Shown here: piece by piece, positions 34,993-41,178 of the stretch
How the letters are laid out: each line of letters starts with the position of its first letter
Numbering within the stretch: position 1 is the stretch's first letter
Assembly: GCA_910579955.1 (NCBI GenBank)
Contig: CAJTWE010000006.1
Location: forward strand, 1 to 64,000
From: an uncultured Ruminococcus sp.
Lineage (GTDB): Bacteria > Bacillota > Clostridia > Oscillospirales > Ruminococcaceae
Reading direction: 5' to 3'
DNA: 64,000 nucleotides
Made by a program: the position numbers and the translations under genes
The notes under the pieces: model-generated
What the model saw: the letters and a program-made list of their open reading frames with translations, nothing else
Told to the model about the DNA's origin: nothing
The model's database searches: none

Positions 34993-35628
34993 ATGTTTAC
35001 TGGAATTGTAGAGGAAAAGGGAACTGTACTTAGCATTGAAAGTGCAGCGGATAAATATAAGCTTAATATAAAAGCTAAAACTGTTTTATGTGATACGCAG
35101 ATAGGCGATAGTATAGCAGTAAACGGAGTTTGCATGACTGTTACGGATATGACTAAGGAAAGCTTTTCTGCTGATATAATGCCCGAAACGCTCAGAAGAA
35201 GCAGTATAGGAAGCCTTAAAAGCGGAAGCTTTGTAAACCTTGAAAGAGCTATGGCGGCAAATGGACGTTTCGGCGGTCATATTGTCACAGGGCATATTGA
35301 TGGGGTGGGCAAAATCTCATCTGTTAAAAAGGAAAGCAACGCTGTACTTGTGAGCATATCTGCACCGCAGAATATTCTGCGCCTTATTGTAGAAAAGGGC
35401 TCTATTGCCATTGACGGAATAAGCCTTACTGTAACAGGCGTTACAAAAACAGATTTTTCTGTAAGTCTTATACCGCATACTGCCTGCGAAACAACACTTT
35501 TGTTAAAAAGGGCAGGAGATATCGTGAATCTTGAAAATGATGTTCTGGGGAAATATGTGGATAAGCTTATGCATGAAAAGGAAAGTAATGGCATTACACG
35601 CAGCTTTCTTCTGGAAAATGGATTTTAG
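34993..35628 (+). CDS. ribE: Riboflavin synthase alpha subunit
   Basis: The 211-residue protein has two lumazine-binding repeats: MFTGIVEEKGTV at the start, GDSIAVNGVCMTV in repeat 1, GHIVTGHIDGVG at the junction and GSIAIDGISLTVTGV in repeat 2. It dismutates two 6,7-dimethyl-8-ribityllumazine molecules to riboflavin. The nearest RBS candidate AAAGGGG is about 15 nt from the ATG, unusually far, so translation may depend on coupling with ribD. Confidence 0.96.
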   Translation: MFTGIVEEKGTVLSIESAADKYKLNIKAKTVLCDTQIGDSIAVNGVCMTVTDMTKESFSADIMPETLRRSSIGSLKSGSFVNLERAMAANGRFGGHIVTGHIDGVGKISSVKKESNAVLVSISAPQNILRLIVEKGSIAIDGISLTVTGVTKTDFSVSLIPHTACETTLLLKRAGDIVNLENDVLGKYVDKLMHEKESNGITRSFLLENGF

Positions 35629-35639
35629 GAGGTTATCTT

Positions 35640-36842
35640 ATGAAAATATCAACTATTGAAGAAGCTTTGGAAGCTTTAAGACAGGGCAAATGTATTCTTT
35701 GTACAGATGACCCTGACCGTGAAAACGAAGGCGACCTTATTTGTGCCGGAGAGTTTGCTACAACTGAGAATGTAAATCTTATGGCAAGCGTGGGCAAGGG
35801 GCTTATATGTATGCCGATGAGTCAGAGCAACATCGCAAGGCTCGGTCTTACGCAAATGGTATCTAAGAATACTGATAATCATGAAACAGCATTTACAGTG
35901 TCCATTGACCATGCAGACACTACCACAGGTATTTCTGCAGTAGAAAGAGGAATTACTGCAAGAAGAGCCGCTGCACAGGATTCACATCCGGGAGAATTCA
36001 GACGGCCGGGTCATATGTTCCCTCTGGAAGCAAAACCGGGAGGAGTTCTTGAAAGAAACGGTCACACGGAAGCTACTGTTGATCTTATGCGTCTTGCTGG
36101 GCTTTCAGAAGTGGGTCTTTGCTGCGAAATAATGGCAGATGATGGAACTATGATGCGTGGCGAGCAGCTGTCTGAACTGGCGGAAAATCTTGGACTTCCT
36201 CTTATTACGATAAGAGACCTCCAGCGCTATAGAAGACAGCATGATATATACATGAAAGAAACTGCTGCTGCACATCTTCCAACAAAGCACGGTGATTTTA
36301 TGATTCATGGATTTAAAAATACAATTACCGGAGAAGAACATGTTGCGCTTACTATGGGCGATGTTGCAGATGGAGAACCCGTTCTTTGCAGAGTTCATTC
36401 GGAATGTATGACAGGCGATGTTTTTGGTTCATGCAGATGTGATTGCGGCGAGCAGCTTGAACGTGCTATGGATATGATAGCAGAAGAGGGAAGAGGCGTG
36501 CTTGTTTATCTTCGTCAGGAAGGAAGAGGTATAGGTCTGCTCAATAAGATAGACGCTTATGTTTTGCAGGAACAGGGGCTTGATACTGTAGATGCAAATG
36601 TTAAGCTTGGATTTGCGCCAGATCTGCGTGATTATAGTGTTGGAGCACAGATACTTGGAAGTATGGGCATTAGAAAGCTTAGGCTTATGACAAATAATCC
36701 AGATAAAATTTCAGATCTGTCTGAATATGGCATTGAAATTACAGAGCGTGTTCCTATAGATATACCGGAAAAGCCTGAAAATCTCAGGTATCTGCGTACA
36801 AAGCAATTCCGTATGGGACATTATCTGCATTTTGATAAATAA
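35640..36842 (+). CDS. ribBA: Bifunctional 3,4-DHBP synthase / GTP cyclohydrolase II
   Basis: The 400-residue fusion has an N-terminal RibB domain (about 1-200; DDPDRENEGDLICAGE, THAD-like DHADTTTGISA, RRPGHMFPL, GHTEATVDL) and a C-terminal RibA domain. RibA has the zinc cysteines in SECMTGDVFGSCRCDCG and YLRQEGRGIGLLNKI. It supplies both branch precursors of riboflavin. AGGAGG precedes the ATG, 12 nt after the ribE stop. Confidence 0.97.
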   Translation: MKISTIEEALEALRQGKCILCTDDPDRENEGDLICAGEFATTENVNLMASVGKGLICMPMSQSNIARLGLTQMVSKNTDNHETAFTVSIDHADTTTGISAVERGITARRAAAQDSHPGEFRRPGHMFPLEAKPGGVLERNGHTEATVDLMRLAGLSEVGLCCEIMADDGTMMRGEQLSELAENLGLPLITIRDLQRYRRQHDIYMKETAAAHLPTKHGDFMIHGFKNTITGEEHVALTMGDVADGEPVLCRVHSECMTGDVFGSCRCDCGEQLERAMDMIAEEGRGVLVYLRQEGRGIGLLNKIDAYVLQEQGLDTVDANVKLGFAPDLRDYSVGAQILGSMGIRKLRLMTNNPDKISDLSEYGIEITERVPIDIPEKPENLRYLRTKQFRMGHYLHFDK

Positions 36843-36886
36843 TAATAAAAAATTATTAAAAATAAAATTTTTGGAGGAAAATTATT

Positions 36887-37360
36887 ATGCGTAAGTTTGA
36901 AGGTCTCTATGATGGTGAAGGACTTAAGATTGCTATTGTGGCATCAAGATTCAATGAATTTATTACAAGCAAGCTTGTAAGCGGTGCGGAGGACTGCCTT
37001 TTAAGACACGGAGTTGCAGAGGATAATATAAGTCTGGCATGGGTACCGGGTGCATTTGAGATACCTATGGTTGCAAAGAAGCTTGCATTGTCCGGAAAAT
37101 ATGACGCCATTATTTGCGTAGGTGCGGTTATTCGAGGAGCAACAAGTCATTATGATTACGTTTGCGCTGAGGTTTCAAAGGGCATTGCACAGGTTGGACT
37201 TGAAACAGGTGTACCGGTTCTTTTCGGCGTGCTTACTACAGATACTATTGAACAGGCTATTGAACGTGCTGGAACTAAGGCAGGCAATAAGGGTACTGAT
37301 TGTGCTATGGGTGCTCTTGAAATGATAAATCTCTTGCATGATATAGACATAGACTTATAA
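36887..37360 (+). CDS. ribH: 6,7-dimethyl-8-ribityllumazine synthase
   Basis: The 157-residue protein has family motifs IAIVASRFNEFI, WVPGAFEIPMVAKKL, GAVIRGATSHYDYVC and FGVLTTDTIEQAIERAGTKAGNKG. It condenses 5-amino-6-ribitylaminouracil with DHBP. TGGAGG precedes the ATG. The HAD phosphatase gene follows after 26 nt. Confidence 0.97.
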   Translation: MRKFEGLYDGEGLKIAIVASRFNEFITSKLVSGAEDCLLRHGVAEDNISLAWVPGAFEIPMVAKKLALSGKYDAIICVGAVIRGATSHYDYVCAEVSKGIAQVGLETGVPVLFGVLTTDTIEQAIERAGTKAGNKGTDCAMGALEMINLLHDIDIDL

Positions 37361-37386
37361 GTTTATAAAACGGGAAGTGAAGAATA

Positions 37387-38181
37387 ATGTCTGAGTGTAA
37401 AAAGCTGTTCTTTTTTGATATTGACGGTACTATACGTGCAGATGAAACCGGATATATTCCGGAGTCTACTATACATTCTATAAAAAAGCTGCGTGAGAAT
37501 GGGCATAAGGTATTTATAAATACAGGCAGAACTGCTTCTAATGTAGGTGAGGATATACGCTCTATAGGTTTTGATGGGTATGTTTTTGGCTGCGGTACTG
37601 AGGTATTTTTAAACGGTGCGAGAATATACAGAAAGTCATTTGACCCTGTGTTTTGTATGAAGCTTGCGAAAGAGATATGTCTGTGCGGTGCATCGCCTGT
37701 TTATGAACGCAGTGATGTTCTGCTTACTGACGGCAATGCTAGGGTTATTCCAGCAATGCAGGAGCTTTTGACGCAGTGCATAAAAGGTGGAGCGTCTGTT
37801 GTAGATATAAATTCAGCGCCGGATACATCTTATGACAAGTTTGTTATATGGTATGATGAGCAAACAGATATGAACCGTTTTCGCAGCTTGATAGAAGGTA
37901 AATTTGCCTATATAGATCGTGGCTACGGCTTTGCAGAGATGATTCCGGCAGAATGCAGCAAGGCATATGGTATGGAGAAGATATTGTGTGAGCTTGGTGC
38001 AAGTTCAGATGATGCTGTAGCTTTTGGCGATAGTCTTAATGATGCAGAGATGCTTTCGTTTGCAGGAGTAGGAATCGCTATGGGCGGTGCGGAAGCTTTA
38101 TATCCGTATGCGGACTGTGTTACAAAGGAATTAAACGATAATGGCATTGAATTTGCACTAAAGAAGAATGGATGGATTTAA
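37387..38181 (+). CDS. Cof-type HAD hydrolase in the riboflavin operon
   Basis: The 264-residue protein has HAD motif I FFFDIDGTIRADE (residues 8-20), motif II INTGRT (about 53-58), and motif III/IV KAYGME with VAFGDSLNDAEML (about 196-223), plus a Cof-type C2 cap. It is the fifth gene of the rib operon. Cof-type HAD enzymes (YcsE, YwtE, YitU in B. subtilis) dephosphorylate the riboflavin intermediate ARPP. Its position suggests it supplies that otherwise unassigned step (inference). Confidence 0.85.
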   Translation: MSECKKLFFFDIDGTIRADETGYIPESTIHSIKKLRENGHKVFINTGRTASNVGEDIRSIGFDGYVFGCGTEVFLNGARIYRKSFDPVFCMKLAKEICLCGASPVYERSDVLLTDGNARVIPAMQELLTQCIKGGASVVDINSAPDTSYDKFVIWYDEQTDMNRFRSLIEGKFAYIDRGYGFAEMIPAECSKAYGMEKILCELGASSDDAVAFGDSLNDAEMLSFAGVGIAMGGAEALYPYADCVTKELNDNGIEFALKKNGWI

Positions 38182-38235
38182 AATAATATTTTTTCAGACA
38201 GGTTTTCTTAAAAAAATTAAAATTCCAAAAAAATG

Positions 38236-38264
38236 TTGACATAGGTCATCTTTTGTGGTATAAT
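38236..38264 (+). promoter_or_regulatory. Sigma-A promoter of tRNA-Thr
   Basis: TTGACA (38236-38241), a 17-nt spacer and TATAAT (38259-38264), 40 nt before the tRNA. Confidence 0.9.
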
Positions 38265-38303
38265 ATCAATTGTGAGTTTGAGCAATAGCTCAGGCTTGCA
38301 GTT

Positions 38304-38379
<76 letters not shown>

Positions 38380-38385
38380 AAAGAA

Positions 38386-38430
38386 AACCACGCAGTTTCG
38401 GAGAAAATTCCGTTTGCGTGGTTCTTTTGT
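38386..38430 (+). terminator. Terminator of tRNA-Thr
   Basis: AACCACGC (38386-38393) pairs with GCGTGGTT (38416-38423), with inner CGGA/TCCG pairing, followed by CTTTTGTTTTT. Confidence 0.85.
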
Positions 38431-38449
38431 TTTTGTTATATTATTAGTT

Positions 38450-38722
38450 CTACTCAGACACATTTGCAAGCTTTAAAATTTTATGTATATAATCGTCCGC
38501 AATCTCAATAAGCGTGAATATACGTTCATACTCTGCATACCACCTAAAAGATTGCACGCTTTCAATTGTACTGCTTTCTCCAGTTAAGTATTCAAGCGCC
38601 TTTTGTGGGTCAGGATTCGTTGCAAAACCATAATCTGAAATAAGCTCCCATGTGGCAAGCTCTGCACATTTTGCCAGTTCTTTGATATCATCTAATCTGT
38701 CTAGAAGTTTAACGGTGTTCAT
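38450..38722 (-). CDS. Hypothetical helical protein downstream of an RHH gene
   Basis: This 90-residue, largely alpha-helical acidic protein is unrecognised. It contains LLDRLDDIKELAKCAELATWEL and YEYERIF-like segments and no clear catalytic motif. ATG 38722 has AAAGGA about 10 nt upstream (plus 38732-38738); the in-frame ATG at 38755 has no RBS. It lies on the same strand as, and 128 nt downstream of, the first RHH gene. The intervening region is covered by an antisense RNA unit. That is the position occupied by repB in pMV158-type copG modules, but this protein is too short to be a replication initiator. Confidence 0.6.
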   Translation of the reverse strand: MNTVKLLDRLDDIKELAKCAELATWELISDYGFATNPDPQKALEYLTGESSTIESVQSFRWYAEYERIFTLIEIADDYIHKILKLANVSE

Positions 38723-38748
38723 TTTTAAAAATTCCTTTCTATCGTAAC

Positions 38749-38777
38749 TTGACATGCTCTGAAAGGAATGCTATAAT
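38749..38777 (+). promoter_or_regulatory. Promoter of putative antisense RNA A
   Basis: TTGACA (38749-38754), a 17-nt spacer and TATAAT (38772-38777), perfect consensus, pointing into the RHH gene from its 3' side. No ORF follows. Confidence 0.87.
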
Positions 38778-38783
38778 AGATTT

Positions 38784-38862
38784 AACATAGTCCTTTCGGG
38801 GCTTTGGTTGATAACGGTGTCGCTTTTCTTTCCACGGAGTAGCGATGCCGTTATTTTTTTAT
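38784..38862 (+). ncRNA. Putative antisense small RNA A
   Basis: The predicted RNA is about 75-80 nt. A 5' hairpin AGTCC-TTTCG-GGGCT (38789-38803) is followed by TTGGTTGAT. A 12-bp terminator stem AACGGTGTCGCT/AGCGATGCCGTT (38813-38824 with 38841-38852) has loop TTTCTTTCCACGGAGT and then a T-run. The T-run covers the stop codon of the RHH gene on the other strand (38851-38853). The RNA is therefore antisense to the 3' end of that gene and to the leader of the 90-residue downstream gene. Confidence 0.7.
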
Positions 38863-39024
38863 ATCAGACTTTAATTTTTTAATCCCTCTGCGAGTAGCTT
38901 CCATTTTGCTGACATTTTCTTGTTCGCAATATTCCTTTAAAATTTGCTCACATTCTTTGTCAAGTCTAACATGCATGGATACTCCTTTAGGGTTATCAGT
39001 TGGTCTGCCTGTACGTGGACTCAT
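38851..39024 (-). CDS. Ribbon-helix-helix (CopG/Arc-like) regulator 1
   Basis: A 57-residue protein read by hand on the minus strand. It begins MSPRTGRPTDNPKG, then a short beta strand (VSMHVRLD) and two helices (KECEQILKEYC and SKMEATRRGIKKL). This is the ribbon-helix-helix pattern of CopG-like DNA-binding dimers. AGGTGAT lies 5-6 nt before the ATG. It shares about 23 of 57 residues with the paralog at 39239-39412. Its promoter contains two 9-bp TGAAGCCCA repeats flanking the -10, likely operators for autorepression. The stop codon lies within the T-run of antisense RNA A. Confidence 0.82.
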   Translation of the reverse strand: MSPRTGRPTDNPKGVSMHVRLDKECEQILKEYCEQENVSKMEATRRGIKKLKSDIKK

Positions 39025-39040
39025 TGTATCACCTCACTTT

Positions 39041-39083
39041 TGAAGCCCATAATTATTATAAACTAATGAAGCCCAAAAGTCAA
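39041..39083 (-). promoter_or_regulatory. Promoter and direct-repeat operator of RHH gene 1
   Basis: On the minus strand, TTGACT (39078-39083), a 17-nt spacer and TATAAT (39055-39060). TGAAGCCCA occurs at 39041-39049 and 39067-39075 (same orientation, 26 bp apart), one copy in the spacer and one just downstream of the -10. Confidence 0.8.
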
Positions 39084-39138
39084 CCCCTATATCAAAATAA
39101 ATCTGCACAAATTTTCAAAAATTCCTTTCTATCATAAC

Positions 39139-39167
39139 TTGACAAAAAGGCTGCTCTGATGTATAAT
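39139..39167 (+). promoter_or_regulatory. Promoter of putative antisense RNA B
   Basis: TTGACA (39139-39144), a 17-nt spacer and TATAAT (39162-39167), 390 bp downstream of promoter A. The preceding AATTCCTTTCTATC...AACTTGACA block is nearly identical to that of unit A. Confidence 0.87.
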
Positions 39168-39173
39168 AAATTT

Positions 39174-39250
39174 CAGATAAGACTTTTTGTCTTGGTTGAT
39201 AACGGTGTCGCTTTTCTTTCCACGGAGCAGCGATATCGTTATTTTTTTAT
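39174..39250 (+). ncRNA. Putative antisense small RNA B
   Basis: Same layout as RNA A: a 5' hairpin AAGAC-TTTTT-GTCTT (39179-39193), TTGGTTGAT, then stem AACGGTGTCGCT/AGCGATATCGTT (39201-39212 with 39229-39240) and a T-run. Over the last 57 nt it differs from RNA A at 3 positions, two of which keep the stem paired through G-U. The 5' hairpins have different sequences but the same shape. It ends across the stop of RHH gene 2. Confidence 0.7.
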
Positions 39251-39412
39251 TTTTTTATAGACTTCACGTATTCCCTCACGAATAATATCCGCTTTACTTT
39301 TACCAGTAACTTTAGCACAATACTCTAAAATTTCTATATCTTCATCAGACATTCTTATTCTGGTTTCATGTTTCTTAGGGTCTGTAGTTGGTCTACCTGT
39401 TCTCGGGGACAT
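39239..39412 (-). CDS. Ribbon-helix-helix (CopG/Arc-like) regulator 2
   Basis: A 57-residue paralog of the gene at 38851-39024. MSPRTGRPTTDPKK is followed by a beta strand (ETRIRMSD) and two helices (EDIEILEYCAKV and SKADIIREGIREVYKK). ATG 39412 has AGGTGA at 5 nt; a longer in-frame ATG (39472) runs through the promoter and is not used. Its promoter has a perfect inverted repeat GTGTCACCA/TGGTGACAC around the -10. The stop codon lies in the T-run of RNA B. No gene follows it on its own strand before the RHH-1 promoter, only a leftover GAAAGGAA RBS-like sequence near 39123-39131. Confidence 0.83.
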   Translation of the reverse strand: MSPRTGRPTTDPKKHETRIRMSDEDIEILEYCAKVTGKSKADIIREGIREVYKKIKK

Positions 39413-39429
39413 TATTTCACCTCTTTTCT

Positions 39430-39472
39430 GTGTCACCATAATTATTATAACATTTGGTGACACTAAAGTCAA
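39430..39472 (-). promoter_or_regulatory. Promoter and inverted-repeat operator of RHH gene 2
   Basis: On the minus strand, TTGACT (39467-39472), a 17-nt spacer and TATAAT (39444-39449). GTGTCACCA (39430-39438) and TGGTGACAC (39455-39463) are perfect inverted repeats on either side of the -10. Confidence 0.82.
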
Positions 39473-39519
39473 CCCCTATATCAAAATAAATTTGCACAAA
39501 TATTTTATATCGTAAAACA

Positions 39520-39548
39520 TTGACATTTTAGATGGGGAATGCTATAAT
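39520..39548 (+). promoter_or_regulatory. Promoter of putative RNA C
   Basis: TTGACA (39520-39525), a 17-nt spacer and TATAAT (39543-39548), 381 bp after promoter B. Confidence 0.87.
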
Positions 39549-39554
39549 AATGTT

Positions 39555-39638
39555 GGCTAAAGGGCAACTAAGTCATGCGTTCCACGCAAAAAAAGATCCC
39601 ATAGGGTGGGCATCCTATGGGATCTAACTATTTTTTAC
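39555..39638 (+). ncRNA. Putative small RNA C or attenuated leader
   Basis: The predicted RNA contains GTTG...CAAC and GCGT-TCC-ACGC hairpins. A terminator follows: stem AGATCCCATAGG/CCTATGGGATCT (39594-39605 with 39614-39625) and a six-T run (39631-39636). The 118-residue gene starts 36 nt later on the same strand, so this may be either a separate RNA or an attenuator. Its sequence differs from RNAs A and B apart from a TTCCACG segment. Confidence 0.55.
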
Positions 39639-39673
39639 TTGAAAAATAAAATTTAATTTTATGGAGGCGAAAT

Positions 39674-40030
39674 ATGGGGCTTTTTTTCAAGAAAGAGTAT
39701 GATATATTAGAACTGCCGTTCAGGTTTGATAAAAGCTTTAATGATGCACCGGCTGATGAAGCGCTTTTTATTGATCTTGTTTTTTATGGCGTTTATAAAG
39801 AAAAAAATATTAGATTCAATGTTACATTTCAATATTATAATGATGATAATTATAATGCAATGCTCGGATATCTCACTCAATATGAAGAACGTGTACCTGT
39901 AAAAATAAAGGTTAATAAGAAGAAATTGCGAGATTTTCGGATAGATCTTGATGATATGGTAGATAAGCTTTCAGATCCCGAAATTCTTAAATTTGAGAGA
40001 ATCTGCTGGGGTGCATCTGAGGAAGATTGA
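39674..40030 (+). CDS. Hypothetical protein
   Basis: A 118-residue soluble protein of unknown family. It begins MGLFFKKEYDILELPFRF, has a beta-rich middle (FIDLVFYG, NIRFNVTFQYYND) and ends in an acidic helix with a DDMVDKL segment. TGGAGG lies 8 nt before the ATG. It belongs to the AT-rich accessory islet after tRNA-Thr, downstream of the RNA C terminator. Confidence 0.55.
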   Translation: MGLFFKKEYDILELPFRFDKSFNDAPADEALFIDLVFYGVYKEKNIRFNVTFQYYNDDNYNAMLGYLTQYEERVPVKIKVNKKKLRDFRIDLDDMVDKLSDPEILKFERICWGASEED

Positions 40031-40067
40031 TTTTATAATTAGCGATTTAATTTAATGTTTCTATACA

Positions 40068-40096
40068 TTGACTTTTTCGTATGGATATGATATTAT
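40068..40096 (+). promoter_or_regulatory. Sigma-A promoter of the small membrane protein gene
   Basis: TTGACT (40068-40073), a 17-nt spacer and TATTAT (40091-40096), 43 nt before the ATG. Confidence 0.75.
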
Positions 40097-40138
40097 TAAG
40101 CAAAGAACAAATCAGAATTTTATGAAATAGGAGAAAGA

Positions 40139-40420
40139 ATGAATTGTAATAAGTTTAAAATAATGAAAGTATTATTTTTCATTTCCCTTGTACCTGTAAC
40201 AGGTATAATTGTAATATCAATATGTTACTCTGTTGTAGGTCATGTTTATTATGATTGGATTGAGCATGATAAAATTTCTCATATTGCTTATGGATTAGAA
40301 GAATTTTTTAATTCTATTGCATATTATGGTGGATACTTAACTTTACGTATTCCGATATTACCAATTTGTGTTTTATATCAAGTATATTATTTAATTCTAA
40401 AAAAGAAAGCTAAATTTTGA
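40139..40420 (+). CDS. Small hypothetical membrane protein
   Basis: A 93-residue protein with two predicted transmembrane helices (about residues 10-32 and 62-86), a short charged central segment (DWIEHDKISH) and a Lys-rich C-terminus. No family is recognised. AGGAGAAAG precedes the ATG. It has its own promoter and a terminator 13 nt after the stop. It has noticeably higher AT content than the flanking housekeeping genes. Confidence 0.6.
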   Translation: MNCNKFKIMKVLFFISLVPVTGIIVISICYSVVGHVYYDWIEHDKISHIAYGLEEFFNSIAYYGGYLTLRIPILPICVLYQVYYLILKKKAKF

Positions 40421-40430
40421 TTTATAAAAT

Positions 40431-40457
40431 AAGGGGCTGCAAATCAGCCCCGTTTTG
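40431..40457 (+). terminator. Terminator at the right end of the islet
   Basis: GGGGCTG (40433-40439) pairs with CAGCCCC (40445-40451), followed by GTTTTG. Confidence 0.75.
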
Positions 40458-40491
40458 TTATATTAAGTTAAATATAAAGGAGTAGAAACCA

Positions 40492-41178
40492 TTGATAAAA
40501 CCAATAGCACATATAAGCAGTCCATTCCCTGCAAAATTTGGAGTACCAAGACAACCGGGACTTGTGCCCAGTTTAAAAGCAGAAATAATATTTGAACCTG
40601 AATATCGCATTTCCGAAGCACTGAGGGGTCTTGAAGGATACTCTCATATATGGGTCATATGGGAATTTAGTGAATCTGTGAGAGATACATGGTCTCCAAC
40701 TGTACGTCCTCCGAGACTGGGCGGAAATAAGCGTGTAGGCGTTTTTGCTACAAGAAGTCCGTTTCGTCCAAATCCAATAGGACTTTCTGTACTTGAACTT
40801 GAAAAAATAGAACTCAGCACTCCAAATGGTCCGGTTATCCATGTAAAAGGCGCAGACCTTATAGATAATACGCCTATTTACGATATAAAGCCATATCTTC
40901 CGCATATTGACAGCATTCCTGATGCAAAAGCAGGATTTGCAGGAGATGTTGTTTCTAATAAGCTAAGCGTAGTTATTCCGGAGAATCTCTTTGAACTTAT
41001 ACCACCTGCTCACAGAGCGTCCGTTAAGGCTATTTTAGAACAAGACCCACGACCGGGTTATCAGAAAGACGATACCAGAGAGTATGGTTTTTTCTATGCT
41101 GATATGGAGATAAAATTTATAGTACAGGATAGCGTTTTGACAGTAACAGAGCTTACTTTTCCTCACCGCATATCTTAA
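40492..41178 (+). CDS. trmO: tRNA(t6A37)-methyltransferase TrmO (TsaA family)
   Basis: The 228-residue protein has TsaA/YaeB motifs: an N-terminal FPAKFGVPRQPG, then FEPEYRISEALRGLEGYSHIWVI, RPPRLGGNKRVGVFATRSPFRPNPIGLS and a DIKPYLPHID segment, with the C-terminal domain ending near 228. In E. coli TrmO N6-methylates t6A37 of tRNA-Thr(GGU). TTG 40492 is the start, with AAAGGAG 9 nt upstream. The 3' end overlaps the convergent peptidase gene by 26 nt. Confidence 0.92.
   Translation: MIKPIAHISSPFPAKFGVPRQPGLVPSLKAEIIFEPEYRISEALRGLEGYSHIWVIWEFSESVRDTWSPTVRPPRLGGNKRVGVFATRSPFRPNPIGLSVLELEKIELSTPNGPVIHVKGADLIDNTPIYDIKPYLPHIDSIPDAKAGFAGDVVSNKLSVVIPENLFELIPPAHRASVKAILEQDPRPGYQKDDTREYGFFYADMEIKFIVQDSVLTVTELTFPHRIS

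Noticed and set aside
38813..39240. CRISPR-like spaced repeats made of the near-identical 57-nt blocks
   Set aside because: Only two copies occur, with a 388-bp interval occupied by a coding gene; each copy is a terminated transcription unit.
38851..39412. Toxin-antitoxin pair made by an RHH gene and the neighbouring 90-residue gene
   Set aside because: The 90-residue protein shows no RelE, MazF, HicA or other toxin motif and the two genes are separated by an antisense RNA unit rather than coupled; not excluded, but unsupported.
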